A stretch of 53,166 nucleotides of DNA from Verrucomicrobia bacterium UBA7008 (GTDB taxonomy: Bacteria; Verrucomicrobiota; Kiritimatiellia; RFP12; UBA1067): contig DJXI01000011.1 in NCBI GenBank assembly GCA_002449695.1, forward strand, positions 10,984-64,149, written 5' to 3'. The first letter of the stretch is position 1, and each line of letters starts with the position of its first letter. The translations under genes and the position numbers were made by a program. Below the pieces are notes generated by a model. That model was given only the letters and a program-made list of their open reading frames with translations. It was not told the origin of the DNA and ran no database searches. Shown here in pieces: positions 9,189 through 18,046 of the stretch.

Positions 9189-11222
9189 TTACTTGACCCA
9201 GACGCTCAGCCGCCTTGCCTTCCACGCCCCGGCGTTGCGGGCGAATGTCCAGTCGGGATGATCCTTCCCGCTGCTGCCGATGCCAAGGTCGCACGGAACC
9301 GACGCGGCATTGAAATGGTTGAACGCAAGGACCGTCTTCCTGGACTTGAGATCGTGCACCTGAAGGCATCCGTAGCCAAGCCCTCGTACGGCGTCCGGGT
9401 GCGGCATGTCGTTGAAGTCATATTTCGACGCATCGCCGCCTGCGGGAGTAGACAGCGTCTTCGGCGAATAGTTGCAGAAGTAGAACTCGACAAAACCGTC
9501 TGCCGTTCCGGGCGCGACGACCGCCCCGGGCACGTTTGAGAACACCTGCAGATGAGCCACAGGCGTTCTTACCGGGTCGCGCCCGCTCTCCGCGCCGAGG
9601 ACGAGCTTGTCGCTGTCGTCGGCGAACGCGTCCATCTCTGCGAACGCGAACTTCGTGTCGCCCGAACCGTCCTGAAGCTCAAGCAGATAGCCGACGCGCC
9701 TGACGCCCTTCCGCGAAGCCAGCGTCTTCGGCGCGTTGACGCGCAGATCGCAGCAGACCGGGATGTCGTACCGTTGAACACATTCATATCCGCCGTCTTT
9801 CGCGAGACGCTCCGCCGCGCCGAGCGGGCACGTGCGGCCGATCCTGAACGGCCCGGCGGGAAGTCCGTCCCCGTTGACCAGGTTCGGAGTCGATCCGTTG
9901 TACGCGGCGAAGCGGACACCCATCGGCTCCTTCACGCCATCTGCGGAGAGAACGACGTCGCATCCGTCGATGCGCGCGGCCGCAGGCATCCATGCGCCCA
10001 CAACATCGCGTATCTCGAACTCCGTCGGCGCGCGCCCGTCGCGCGTCCTGAGCCCCTTCGCGTTCTCGAACGAGACACGCACGGACGCTCCTTCGACCTT
10101 CATGCCGGTCGCGACAGGCGTCTTCCACGGCCGGACGAACCTTCCGTAGACTCTGTCCATCACCTGGTCGGCCATGCGCATTCCCACGGTGCGCTTGTCG
10201 GTCGGATGGATGTCATTGACATCGCCGACGTCGTTGATGACGGTATAGCCGCTGTTCGGCACACGGTCAGGGACGCGCGCCTGCGCCTCCTGTATCACGG
10301 CAAGCGTCGTACCCTTCGGCGAATCGTATTTGTACGGCGCGAGCTGCACGAGGAAATACGGGAAGTCGCCCTGTCCCCATTCGCGGCGCCAGCCGCGCAC
10401 GAGCGAGACCGTCTTTTCGAGATAGGCGTCGCCGTCCGTGCGGTTGGCGCAGCCCTGATACCAGATCGCTCCTTTGATCGCATACGGGACGATGCCCGCG
10501 ACCATGCCGTTCCACAGCACGGTCGGCACGTCCTGCGGACGCCCCCAATCGCGGATGTGCTGCAGAAGCCAGAGGTCGTCGGGATGTCCGGCCGGCGTCC
10601 ACGGCTCGATGCGCGTTCCGCCCCACGAGCAGTTGATGAGCCCGACCGGCACGTCAAGCTCGCGGTGCAGCGTCTCGCCGAAGAAGAACGCGACGGCGCT
10701 CTGCGGCGGAATCGTCTCCGGAGTCGTCGGAACCCAGTTCGCCTCGACGTCGTCCTGCGGCTCGGCCGAGACCTTGTGCGGCGGCCTGAAGTGGCGTATG
10801 TTCGGCCACTTTGCCGCGGCGATCTCCTGTTCCCAGTCTTTGACCCTGCGGCGCGCGCTCATTGTGAACTCCATGTTGCTCTGCCCCGAGCAGAACCACA
10901 CCTCGCCCACGACAACGTTGGTGCAGACGATCTCGTTCGCGCCCGTCACGCGGAAGTCCATGCCCGCGGCGTTCGCCGCAAGCGGCGCGAGTTCGACGCG
11001 CCAGCTGCCGTCGGCTCCGGCCGCAGTGGAAACGGTCTGTCCCGCGAACGAGACGGCGACCTTCTCCCCCGGCGCTCCCTTTCCCCAGACCGGCACGCGC
11101 TGGCCGCGCTGCAGGACCATGTTGTGTCCGAATATGTGCGGCAGCGTCGCGCCGCCGACCGGCAATACCGCCGCCGCGACGATCAACGCTGCGGCTGCGT
11201 ATGCGATTTTACTGTTTTGCAC
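9189..11222 (-). CDS. Sialate O-acetylesterase family protein
   Basis: 677 residues. N-terminal export signal (YAAAALIVAAAVLPVGG), then the classic SASA pattern: 'LPHIFGHNMVLQRG', block I 'WFCSGQSNMEF' with the nucleophile Ser, 'WGGTRIE', 'IWYQGCAN', and 'DIHPTDKRTVG' supplying the catalytic His. These enzymes remove O-acetyl groups from sialic acid or other acetylated glycans. The start is a GTG, seven bases after AAGGAG. It is the last gene of the operon that starts with the LamG protein at 20887; a tandem 16-bp duplication lies just upstream of its ribosome site. Family call is firm; natural ester substrate unknown. Confidence 0.88.
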   Translation of the reverse strand: MQNSKIAYAAAALIVAAAVLPVGGATLPHIFGHNMVLQRGQRVPVWGKGAPGEKVAVSFAGQTVSTAAGADGSWRVELAPLAANAAGMDFRVTGANEIVCTNVVVGEVWFCSGQSNMEFTMSARRRVKDWEQEIAAAKWPNIRHFRPPHKVSAEPQDDVEANWVPTTPETIPPQSAVAFFFGETLHRELDVPVGLINCSWGGTRIEPWTPAGHPDDLWLLQHIRDWGRPQDVPTVLWNGMVAGIVPYAIKGAIWYQGCANRTDGDAYLEKTVSLVRGWRREWGQGDFPYFLVQLAPYKYDSPKGTTLAVIQEAQARVPDRVPNSGYTVINDVGDVNDIHPTDKRTVGMRMADQVMDRVYGRFVRPWKTPVATGMKVEGASVRVSFENAKGLRTRDGRAPTEFEIRDVVGAWMPAAARIDGCDVVLSADGVKEPMGVRFAAYNGSTPNLVNGDGLPAGPFRIGRTCPLGAAERLAKDGGYECVQRYDIPVCCDLRVNAPKTLASRKGVRRVGYLLELQDGSGDTKFAFAEMDAFADDSDKLVLGAESGRDPVRTPVAHLQVFSNVPGAVVAPGTADGFVEFYFCNYSPKTLSTPAGGDASKYDFNDMPHPDAVRGLGYGCLQVHDLKSRKTVLAFNHFNAASVPCDLGIGSSGKDHPDWTFARNAGAWKARRLSVWVK

Positions 11223-11239
11223 GGCATTTCTCCTTGTTG

Positions 11240-11271
11240 TTAATTCCTGAATAAGTTAATTCCTGAATAAG
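11240..11271. repeat. Perfect 16-bp tandem duplication
   Basis: TTAATTCCTGAATAAG occurs twice in direct tandem (11240-11255, 11256-11271) between the phosphoesterase stop and the ribosome site of the esterase gene. A second, unrelated 16-bp tandem duplication sits in the same position relative to another gene at 30420-30451. Confidence 0.9.
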
Positions 11272-11275
11272 ATGT

Positions 11276-12253
11276 TTAAAGCGCGAAGGAGATTTCGCGG
11301 CCGGCCCAGTCGCGGACGAACAGGTCCCACTGCGGCGGGCGCTCCGCCGCCGGCTTCTTCACCGGGAAGTAGTGGTCGCGCGCGCGGCATTCGAGAACGG
11401 CCTTCGAAGGCGACGTGCGGATCAGCCCCCAGCCGACGTCGAAGTCGAGCCCGAGCGAGGGGAAGCCCATCATGCGGATCACGCGCGCGGCGTCGGAGTA
11501 GCCGTTGTGGAGATAGTTGGTCATCCAGTGGTGATGGTGTCCGTGCAGGTACCCGACGACCTTCGGCGACTTCGCGCAGAGCTTGTCGATCTTCAGATCC
11601 CACGCGGCGTGATGGGCGCACACGAACGTCGGCTTCACGAGCGAGGAGAGCGTTTCGCGCAGCCATTCCATCTGCGCCTCGCCCAGTCCGAGGCCCGTAC
11701 ACGCGGCGTAGTCGCCGCGCTTGACGGGCTCCTTGAGCGAATCGAGAAGGATGAAGTCGACGTGCGGCGTCTCGACGACGGAGACGAACCGTCCCGGCAC
11801 TTTCGTCGTCGTGTCGTATCCGGGGAAGAACTTCAGGAACTCGGCGCGGATGTCGTGGTTGCCCATCGCGTGCGTGACCTTGATGCCGGCGTCCGACAGC
11901 GGCTTGAGCGTTTCGGCGGCGATCTCGTAGTCGCCCGTCTCGCCGAACGCGAGCGAGATGTCGCCCAGGCCGATCACGTTCGCGGGCGGATGCGGCAGCG
12001 CGAGGATTTCGTCCACCAGCCGCTTCGACGCGTCGGGCTGCCAGGGATATTCGCGCCCCGTGCGGTATTTCTGCCGCGACCAGGGAAGGCCCGTGTGGAT
12101 GTCGCTGATCACGCCGATCGCGAACGGATCGAGCGAACGGGAAGGCCGCGCGCCGGCCGCCGCGGACGGTGCCTCGTCGGCGCGGCCGATCACGGGCAGT
12201 CCCGCCGCGAGTCCGGCGGCGAACAGCCCCTTCGTGAAATCTCTTCTTGTCAT
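11276..12253 (-). CDS. Tat-exported calcineurin-like metallophosphoesterase
   Basis: 325 residues. Tat leader MTRRDFTKGLFAAGLAAGLP, then the metallophosphoesterase metal-binding series: DIHTG (about 50), 'GLGDIS', 'GNHDIR', 'CAHHAAW' and 'GYLHGHHHHW'. Such dimetal enzymes cleave phosphomonoesters or diesters. AAGGAG lies eight bases before the ATG. Third phosphoesterase of the operon; its leader DNA is nearly identical (57 of 60 bases) to that of the next gene upstream although the mature proteins differ, suggesting leader homogenisation or shuffling. Substrate unknown. Confidence 0.85.
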   Translation of the reverse strand: MTRRDFTKGLFAAGLAAGLPVIGRADEAPSAAAGARPSRSLDPFAIGVISDIHTGLPWSRQKYRTGREYPWQPDASKRLVDEILALPHPPANVIGLGDISLAFGETGDYEIAAETLKPLSDAGIKVTHAMGNHDIRAEFLKFFPGYDTTTKVPGRFVSVVETPHVDFILLDSLKEPVKRGDYAACTGLGLGEAQMEWLRETLSSLVKPTFVCAHHAAWDLKIDKLCAKSPKVVGYLHGHHHHWMTNYLHNGYSDAARVIRMMGFPSLGLDFDVGWGLIRTSPSKAVLECRARDHYFPVKKPAAERPPQWDLFVRDWAGREISFAL

Positions 12254-12289
12254 TTCTATTGCTCCTTATGAATATTATATCACCGGCTC

Positions 12290-13237
12290 TTACGAAAATT
12301 CGATCTCGAACGCCTGCATTTTGAAGTTCGCTCCGACGCAGTATTGCGGAACGCCGGGCGCGAAGTCTGAGACGTGCGGCCAGTGGAGATGACCGCAAAG
12401 CACCGCCTTTACAAGTTTCTCGCCCCGCAGCCGCGCCACGAACTCATGCGTTCTGGCGTCGGCGCGCTGCTGGCGGCGGCGGTACGGGTCTTTCACCTGG
12501 TCGACGATCTCGTCCGGCGTGCCGCAAAGATACGGCGCGCGCGTCACGTCGCCGCGAGTCACCGCCTCATATATCTCGGGAGTGTAGAACGGCACATGGC
12601 AACACAGCACGACAGGCAGTCCCCGCGCCGCCTCCGCCTCGAACATCTCTGGCACCCCTGCCGGCACATAGTAGTAGATGTTGTCGAAGGAGACGAAGTT
12701 GACGCCGTTGACAACGCGCGAGGCAAAAAGCAGATTGCCGGGATATGCCGACTGGACGCGCGCGCGCGATTCCGCCTTGTACGCCTCGTCTTCGACCTTT
12801 CCGTCGCCGACCATCTTGCAGTACTCGTGGTTGCCCGCCGCGAAGACGCCGCCCGGAGCCAAATCCGCCATCTTTCCGGCGACGGCCAGATTTCCGTCGT
12901 TCACGTAGTCAATCAGATCGCCGGTGTGGACAATCGTCTCGCCGCGTTCGCGGGCGTATGCAAGCGCCGCATTCAGACCCTCCTCCGCGCGCGGAAAACA
13001 TTTCGCGCGCTCTTCCGCGTTTCTCGGCGAAGGCTGCCCGTCGATCCGGTCGACAAGCGATAGATGCGTATCCGAAACATGAAGCACCCTGAACGGCCTC
13101 GACGCCCCTGCGGCAACGGAATAACGCGTCACCTTCAGCGCGGCGGACGGCGATTCCGCCTCCGCGGCGAAAAGCGACGGCAGTCCCGCCGCGAGTCCGG
13201 CGGCGAACAGCCCTTTCGTGAACTCTCTTCGTGTCAT
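12290..13237 (-). CDS. Tat-exported metallophosphoesterase
   Basis: 315 residues. Tat leader MTRREFTKGLFAAGLAAGLP; motifs 'VSDTHLS', 'HTGDLIDY', 'AAGNHEY', 'CCHVPFY' and 'CGHLHWPH' give a full calcineurin-like metal site. Start supported by GGGAGAG upstream; the start abuts the stop codon of the 1269-residue gene with no gap. It differs clearly from the two other phosphoesterases of the operon, so the three probably act on different phosphoesters rather than being redundant copies. Confidence 0.85.
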   Translation of the reverse strand: MTRREFTKGLFAAGLAAGLPSLFAAEAESPSAALKVTRYSVAAGASRPFRVLHVSDTHLSLVDRIDGQPSPRNAEERAKCFPRAEEGLNAALAYARERGETIVHTGDLIDYVNDGNLAVAGKMADLAPGGVFAAGNHEYCKMVGDGKVEDEAYKAESRARVQSAYPGNLLFASRVVNGVNFVSFDNIYYYVPAGVPEMFEAEAARGLPVVLCCHVPFYTPEIYEAVTRGDVTRAPYLCGTPDEIVDQVKDPYRRRQQRADARTHEFVARLRGEKLVKAVLCGHLHWPHVSDFAPGVPQYCVGANFKMQAFEIEFS

Positions 13238-16200
13238 CTAATTTCTCTCCCTGGATTGAATCCGAGTCCCGGTGCCATGCGACACACGAACGAGTTCGTG
13301 CGGCGCTAACGAAAGCCGCATGGTTTCGTCCGTGCCGAACACATGGCATTCCACGTCCTGCCGCCTGTCGGTCAAATTGGCCGCGAGAAGGACGACTTCG
13401 CCGTCTGCCGTCCGCCACCAGTTGCCAATCACGTCCGCCATCGCCGCGAATTTGCTTGGCGGCAATTTGAACGTCTTGTCGAAAAGGCGGAAGTGCGGCC
13501 TCCGCCCCAGCCACTCGTAGGTCGAAGTGCCGACAGAACCGGCGAAACGCAATTCGTCGAGCAGATTCCCGTATGCCAGAGCGTCCAGGTTCTTCTGCCT
13601 GAACGCGCACAATTCGCGCAGGATTTCACACTTGTCCGGGCGATCGAGAATATCCTGAAGGAACCAGCCGAGCGAATTTCCCCAAAGGAGTTCGCGCGTC
13701 TGGAGCGCGCGGAACGCGGCGGGGGCGTCGTCGTTGTTTTCCGGACTGCAGAAATATGTCGTGTAGCCGGAGTAGACGGCATTGTGGAACGGCACGTCTT
13801 CCGGCGTCCTGCGAACGACCTGGAGAAAACCGTCCACCATGCCGATGTACGCTTCGCCCGCGCCTTCGGTGGTGACGAACGCTCCCTTTGTGTTATATGC
13901 GCGGCGGATCGGCTCCAGCGCCTTTTCATAGCCGTCATACCACCACGCGCCGCCGCCGACCGGGTGGCCGTGGGACGGGTCGTAGCATGCGCAGCCTTCC
14001 GCCGCGCCGATCTGGTCGATGAAGATCGACTTCGCGCCAAGGTCGTCCAGTATGCGTCCGGTGAAATTCCGCATGACGCGGCGCCACTCGGGACATGACG
14101 GGCACATCACGGCCATTGGCGGCGTCCACGGCGCATACTTTTCGATATAGTTCGAACCGTCGGCGCGCTTGACGGAATACGGCTCCGCCATGAGGAATCC
14201 GCTCGTCGTCGCCGTCCAGAGCCGTCCATTCGTATACGGCATCGGCTCCTGTCCGATCGACTCGCAAAACGCGATGCACTCTTTCACGCCCGGCTGTTCC
14301 GGAAAATATTCTGGATAGTTCACGTCGTGGCCGGAATGCTGCCACAGATGCCAGTGAAGCCCCGTCGTCCATTCGGGGAAACGAGCCTTCGCCTTCGCCA
14401 GGACGTTCGATGCGACGTCCGGCCCCCCGTGGATGTTGATCCAAAGCGGGATTTCGCAGATGCGCCGCGGATAGGACGGGATGTCTTTTATAGGCCCCTT
14501 TGCCGCCCATTTCTGCCTGAGCGCAAAATCGCGGTAGCGGCGCGCAGCCGCCCACCAGTCGCCTTTCAGCGACGCAAGCACGACAGGATAGCGCGGCCCA
14601 TCGGCACCAAGTTCCGTCGGCGTCTCGAAGCGGACGTTCTGCTCGCCTTCAATTATGAAACTCTTGATTCTCGCCTCGGGGTCTTCGGCGGCGATGTAAA
14701 GCCCGTCTTCGCCGATGAAAAACGCGCTGACCATCGGCGCGTGTCCGAGATAGTCGCGGCGGACGGGCTTCGGTCGGGCGGTCCGCTTTTTGAAAAGCCG
14801 CGCGCCGTGGTCGCAGTCCGGCAGCATCGCATCGCCCTCGCCATCGCGCGTCACGCGGTTGAGACGTGGGAAATCGGTCGAGAAAAGTTTCCAGTCCTGC
14901 GACCTGTTGTCGAATGAAAGCCGCCACGCCTGCGATCCGTCGGCGCGTTTTTCAATCGCGACCTTCGCATCCAGAACGCCGCGTTCTCCGCCGAGCGGTA
15001 TGTCGCGCCAGGTCAATGTAATCCCTTCGTCCGTCTCGCGCTGCTCCACGGATGCGGCGTCGTGCGCAGCAACCTTCACGCGATTCGTCAGGTTCCCGTC
15101 CTGCGCAAACGTGGCCATCCACAAGTCACCGCCGCCGGTCGCAAACACGGTCTTGTCGATGCGTATGCCTTTAAGGGCGTTCCTGCCGTCGAACGAAGCG
15201 TTCATCTTCTCGGCGAACGATTCCATGTGCCGCAACTCGCCGTGTGGGCCAAACAGGAGATACCCCATCGCAGGGACCGTCTCTCCGCAAAGGACGAACG
15301 GCTCCGCACGATAGTTGCAGACCGTCCGCGAACCATCGGCATAGCACGTCTCAAAAACGTCCTGCGCAATTTGACGGTGCGAAGCCATCAGTTCACGCTG
15401 AAGATGGCGCACCGGGACGAACTCGTTCCATGCCTTTTTGATGCGCGGCACGTCCGCGAACTTGTACGTATAGAATATCGGACGTCCGCCAAACTCGATG
15501 ATCTTCAGCGCGACGTACGGATCCTCCACGCCATCGCCTTCCATCCAGCGGGGGTCTCCGCTTTTCTCAAGTTTGTAGAGGCACTTGCCTCGCGTGTGGT
15601 TCTGGGTGGCTCTGTCTGAATTGTAGAGAATGATGCCATGATAGACAAGCTCCCACAGCGGAAACACGCCCTTGATAAGCGGACTTGCCTTGCCGTTCAG
15701 CAGATTCTGGATGTCACGCCCGACATAGTTGATATAGTCGATGTTTCCCGCCACATGGTCAAAACCGGCCTCGCTCGCCGCCCCGCCCATGAGTTCCCTG
15801 CCGTAGGCAAGGATTCGGTTCTGCAGCTCCGCCGTCCTTTCTGGCGTGCAGAGATGCTTCGGATCGCCGCAGGGGATCGGATATGTCGCCGAATACACAT
15901 CAATGTAGTGCGGCCCCCTGATGCCAAGTGCGGCCATCTTGCGCATCTCGTCGGGCAGCCACCTTTCCCATGCGCACCGCTGGCACACCCAATAGCATTG
16001 ACCGCCAGCCCAAAGTCCGCCCTTGTAGAACGAACCATCCGCGAACTTGCAGACCCAATCCTCGTCCCATTTGCGGGAACACATGTAACCATCCGTGTTT
16101 GTGGCATGAAGAGCAAACTGAAAACCAAGAGCCTTGGCCCTTTCGATCAGCCGCCTGTACGCCTCCTCTCCGCCGGCCTCGGCACCGACGGGGAAATGTC

Positions 16201-17047
16201 CCGGAACGCGCCCGTCATAGCCGCCGTCCTGCCAACCCGCCGAACAGATCGAAAGCTTGTCAATGCCCGTATCCTTCAGCGCCTGAAGGAACTCCTCCGT
16301 CACGCCAAATGGCATGTGCACCGCTATCGGCGGCTCTTCGCCGACCTTGTAGAACGTCTCCTTGTCAGGAATCGGTTTCGCCGCATGGGTTTGGATACGC
16401 ACGACGATCGCGTCGCACAGGTAGTCAAGCTCAGGATTGAGCCTGTCCTTTATCGTGCGCACCGCCCCCTGATCAAGCTGGTATTTCCTGTAGGCGCGGG
16501 CAACGCCGTTGTAATCCGCCTCCGCGCCATCCAGACGGTGGAAGTCTATCACAATGTCATCATAGTAGTTTCGGAAGAATCTGCGTACCTCATCGCACCG
16601 GAACCGCGCATATGTCTCATATTCGCCATCCTTAGCCATCGTCACGAAATCGTAGTTGAAGCGCCATGTCTTCACGTGTGCATACCACATCGTGCCGCCT
16701 TTCTTCATGGCATAGATCGGCATCACCTGGCGCGAGGCTATTACACTCCCGGACGCCTTGTCGAAAAACCCGTAGTTGCCGCGTCCATCCAGCCAGTAGC
16801 CGTCATCGTCCTTGCGGGCTTTCATGAACGGCGGAACGATCTCCACGCACGTCGCATCGGAGGGAATCTCGTCCTTCGGCACGGTCACGCGGAAGTCGGC
16901 GGCGTCCGTACGCACCATATCTATGGATCTTGACTCCGTGCGTGACGGCTTCTTCGTGTCACCCCACAAAATGCGGAGCTGCGCCGTATCGGCGAGTCCA
17001 GCGCAGACCGCCACGGCGGCCATGAGCGAAAGAGCATACTTTTTCAT
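13238..17047 (-). CDS. Large secreted two-barrel putative glycoside hydrolase (DUF6259-like C-terminal half)
   Basis: 1269 residues from the ATG with signal peptide MKKYALSLMAAVAVCAGLA; the longer open frame upstream is only the antisense-free extension into the previous gene. Two barrel-like halves are visible. Residues about 180-520 carry 'SICSAGWQDGGYDG', 'FALHATNTDGY' and 'YIDVYSATYP', reminiscent of DUF5696-type proteins. Residues about 680-1230 carry 'TGLHWHLWQHSGHD', 'YPEYFPEQPG', 'KSIFIDQIGA', 'FVTTEGAGEAY' and a C-terminal beta-sandwich, resembling DUF6259 proteins related to clan-D-like hydrolases. 'FIDQ' and 'TTEGAGE' are candidate catalytic segments. Second-to-third gene of the LamG operon, two bases after the preceding stop. 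Substrate unknown; assignment by pattern memory only. Confidence 0.6.
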   Translation of the reverse strand: MKKYALSLMAAVAVCAGLADTAQLRILWGDTKKPSRTESRSIDMVRTDAADFRVTVPKDEIPSDATCVEIVPPFMKARKDDDGYWLDGRGNYGFFDKASGSVIASRQVMPIYAMKKGGTMWYAHVKTWRFNYDFVTMAKDGEYETYARFRCDEVRRFFRNYYDDIVIDFHRLDGAEADYNGVARAYRKYQLDQGAVRTIKDRLNPELDYLCDAIVVRIQTHAAKPIPDKETFYKVGEEPPIAVHMPFGVTEEFLQALKDTGIDKLSICSAGWQDGGYDGRVPGHFPVGAEAGGEEAYRRLIERAKALGFQFALHATNTDGYMCSRKWDEDWVCKFADGSFYKGGLWAGGQCYWVCQRCAWERWLPDEMRKMAALGIRGPHYIDVYSATYPIPCGDPKHLCTPERTAELQNRILAYGRELMGGAASEAGFDHVAGNIDYINYVGRDIQNLLNGKASPLIKGVFPLWELVYHGIILYNSDRATQNHTRGKCLYKLEKSGDPRWMEGDGVEDPYVALKIIEFGGRPIFYTYKFADVPRIKKAWNEFVPVRHLQRELMASHRQIAQDVFETCYADGSRTVCNYRAEPFVLCGETVPAMGYLLFGPHGELRHMESFAEKMNASFDGRNALKGIRIDKTVFATGGGDLWMATFAQDGNLTNRVKVAAHDAASVEQRETDEGITLTWRDIPLGGERGVLDAKVAIEKRADGSQAWRLSFDNRSQDWKLFSTDFPRLNRVTRDGEGDAMLPDCDHGARLFKKRTARPKPVRRDYLGHAPMVSAFFIGEDGLYIAAEDPEARIKSFIIEGEQNVRFETPTELGADGPRYPVVLASLKGDWWAAARRYRDFALRQKWAAKGPIKDIPSYPRRICEIPLWINIHGGPDVASNVLAKAKARFPEWTTGLHWHLWQHSGHDVNYPEYFPEQPGVKECIAFCESIGQEPMPYTNGRLWTATTSGFLMAEPYSVKRADGSNYIEKYAPWTPPMAVMCPSCPEWRRVMRNFTGRILDDLGAKSIFIDQIGAAEGCACYDPSHGHPVGGGAWWYDGYEKALEPIRRAYNTKGAFVTTEGAGEAYIGMVDGFLQVVRRTPEDVPFHNAVYSGYTTYFCSPENNDDAPAAFRALQTRELLWGNSLGWFLQDILDRPDKCEILRELCAFRQKNLDALAYGNLLDELRFAGSVGTSTYEWLGRRPHFRLFDKTFKLPPSKFAAMADVIGNWWRTADGEVVLLAANLTDRRQDVECHVFGTDETMRLSLAPHELVRVSHGTGTRIQSRERN

Positions 17048-17049
17048 CG

Positions 17050-18039
17050 CTACAGCACGAATGTGCATTTCGCTCCCTTGATATCCGCCATCCGCGCGTC
17101 CCAAACGGGATTGCGCTTCTCCTGCGGGACGGGACTGCCGAGGAAGAAATCCTTCTGCACGAATTTCGCCTGCGCCACTCTGCGGCCGTGCCACTTGCCG
17201 GCGGCCACGCGCATCGTGACATATCCGATGTCGCCCCAGCATCCGTTGGACGGCAGTGTCAGCCACGGCACGGTCTTGGGTTCGCGCCAGTTGGCGACAT
17301 TCATTTTCCAGATGTGGTCGTGGCCGTGTATGTAGCCGCGGCAATTCGGGAATTTCACGATGTAATCATGCAAACGATTTTTCCCGTCCGCGCCGAATTT
17401 CAATTCGTAGATTGGATGGTGCGCTCCTATGAAGAAAGGGCGCGGCCATTTCGGCAATTCCGAAAGCACCCATTCTTGCGAAGCGGGCGACAGCGCCCCG
17501 GCCGTCGGATTCCACGCGTCGACTTCGTTCTTTTCGTTCAGCGAGTCGAGCATCACCAAATCATAGTCGGGCAGAGAAGTGACTGTATGGATCGCGCCGG
17601 GGACGAGCGTGCGCTGTTCGTATTCGGGCCAGACTTCGAGAAACGCCTTGCGATGGTCGTGGTTGCCCATACCGATGGTCAATTTGATCCCGGCGTCGAT
17701 CAGCAGCTTCAAATCTGGATAAGACCGTTTGTAGTCGACCAGTCGCCCCTGCAAATGCGCGAGGTCGCCGAAAATGAACACATGGCGCGGCAGCGGCTCC
17801 ATGCGCAATATTTCAGCGACATTCTCTTTCAGCCAATGCCGCATGGTGGTTTTGAACGGCTTGCCGTTTCCCGGGTCGTTGTCAAGACCGTTGACATGAA
17901 CGTCGGAAAGGAATACGGCGAACGTCTCGTCGAAATCCGCAGGCGCAGCGGCGAACAGCCGGCGGGGCGTCACCGCCGCCGCCGACAGACCGGCTACGGC
18001 GAACAATCCCTTCGCGAAATCCCTGCGCGTCACGTGCAT
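17050..18039 (-). CDS. Tat-exported metallophosphoesterase
   Basis: 329 residues with Tat leader MHVTRRDFAKGLFAVAGLSA. Metal-binding motifs: 'FLSDVHVNG', 'IFGDLAH', 'GMGNHDHRK', 'GAHHPIYE' and 'GYIHGHDHIW'. AAGGTG eight bases before the ATG overlaps the stop of the LamG gene upstream (7-bp gap between genes), so it is coupled to it. A decayed copy of this gene's first 20 codons lies at 22182-22242 behind the second LamG gene. Confidence 0.85.
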   Translation of the reverse strand: MHVTRRDFAKGLFAVAGLSAAAVTPRRLFAAAPADFDETFAVFLSDVHVNGLDNDPGNGKPFKTTMRHWLKENVAEILRMEPLPRHVFIFGDLAHLQGRLVDYKRSYPDLKLLIDAGIKLTIGMGNHDHRKAFLEVWPEYEQRTLVPGAIHTVTSLPDYDLVMLDSLNEKNEVDAWNPTAGALSPASQEWVLSELPKWPRPFFIGAHHPIYELKFGADGKNRLHDYIVKFPNCRGYIHGHDHIWKMNVANWREPKTVPWLTLPSNGCWGDIGYVTMRVAAGKWHGRRVAQAKFVQKDFFLGSPVPQEKRNPVWDARMADIKGAKCTFVL

Positions 18040-18046
18040 ACAGGCG

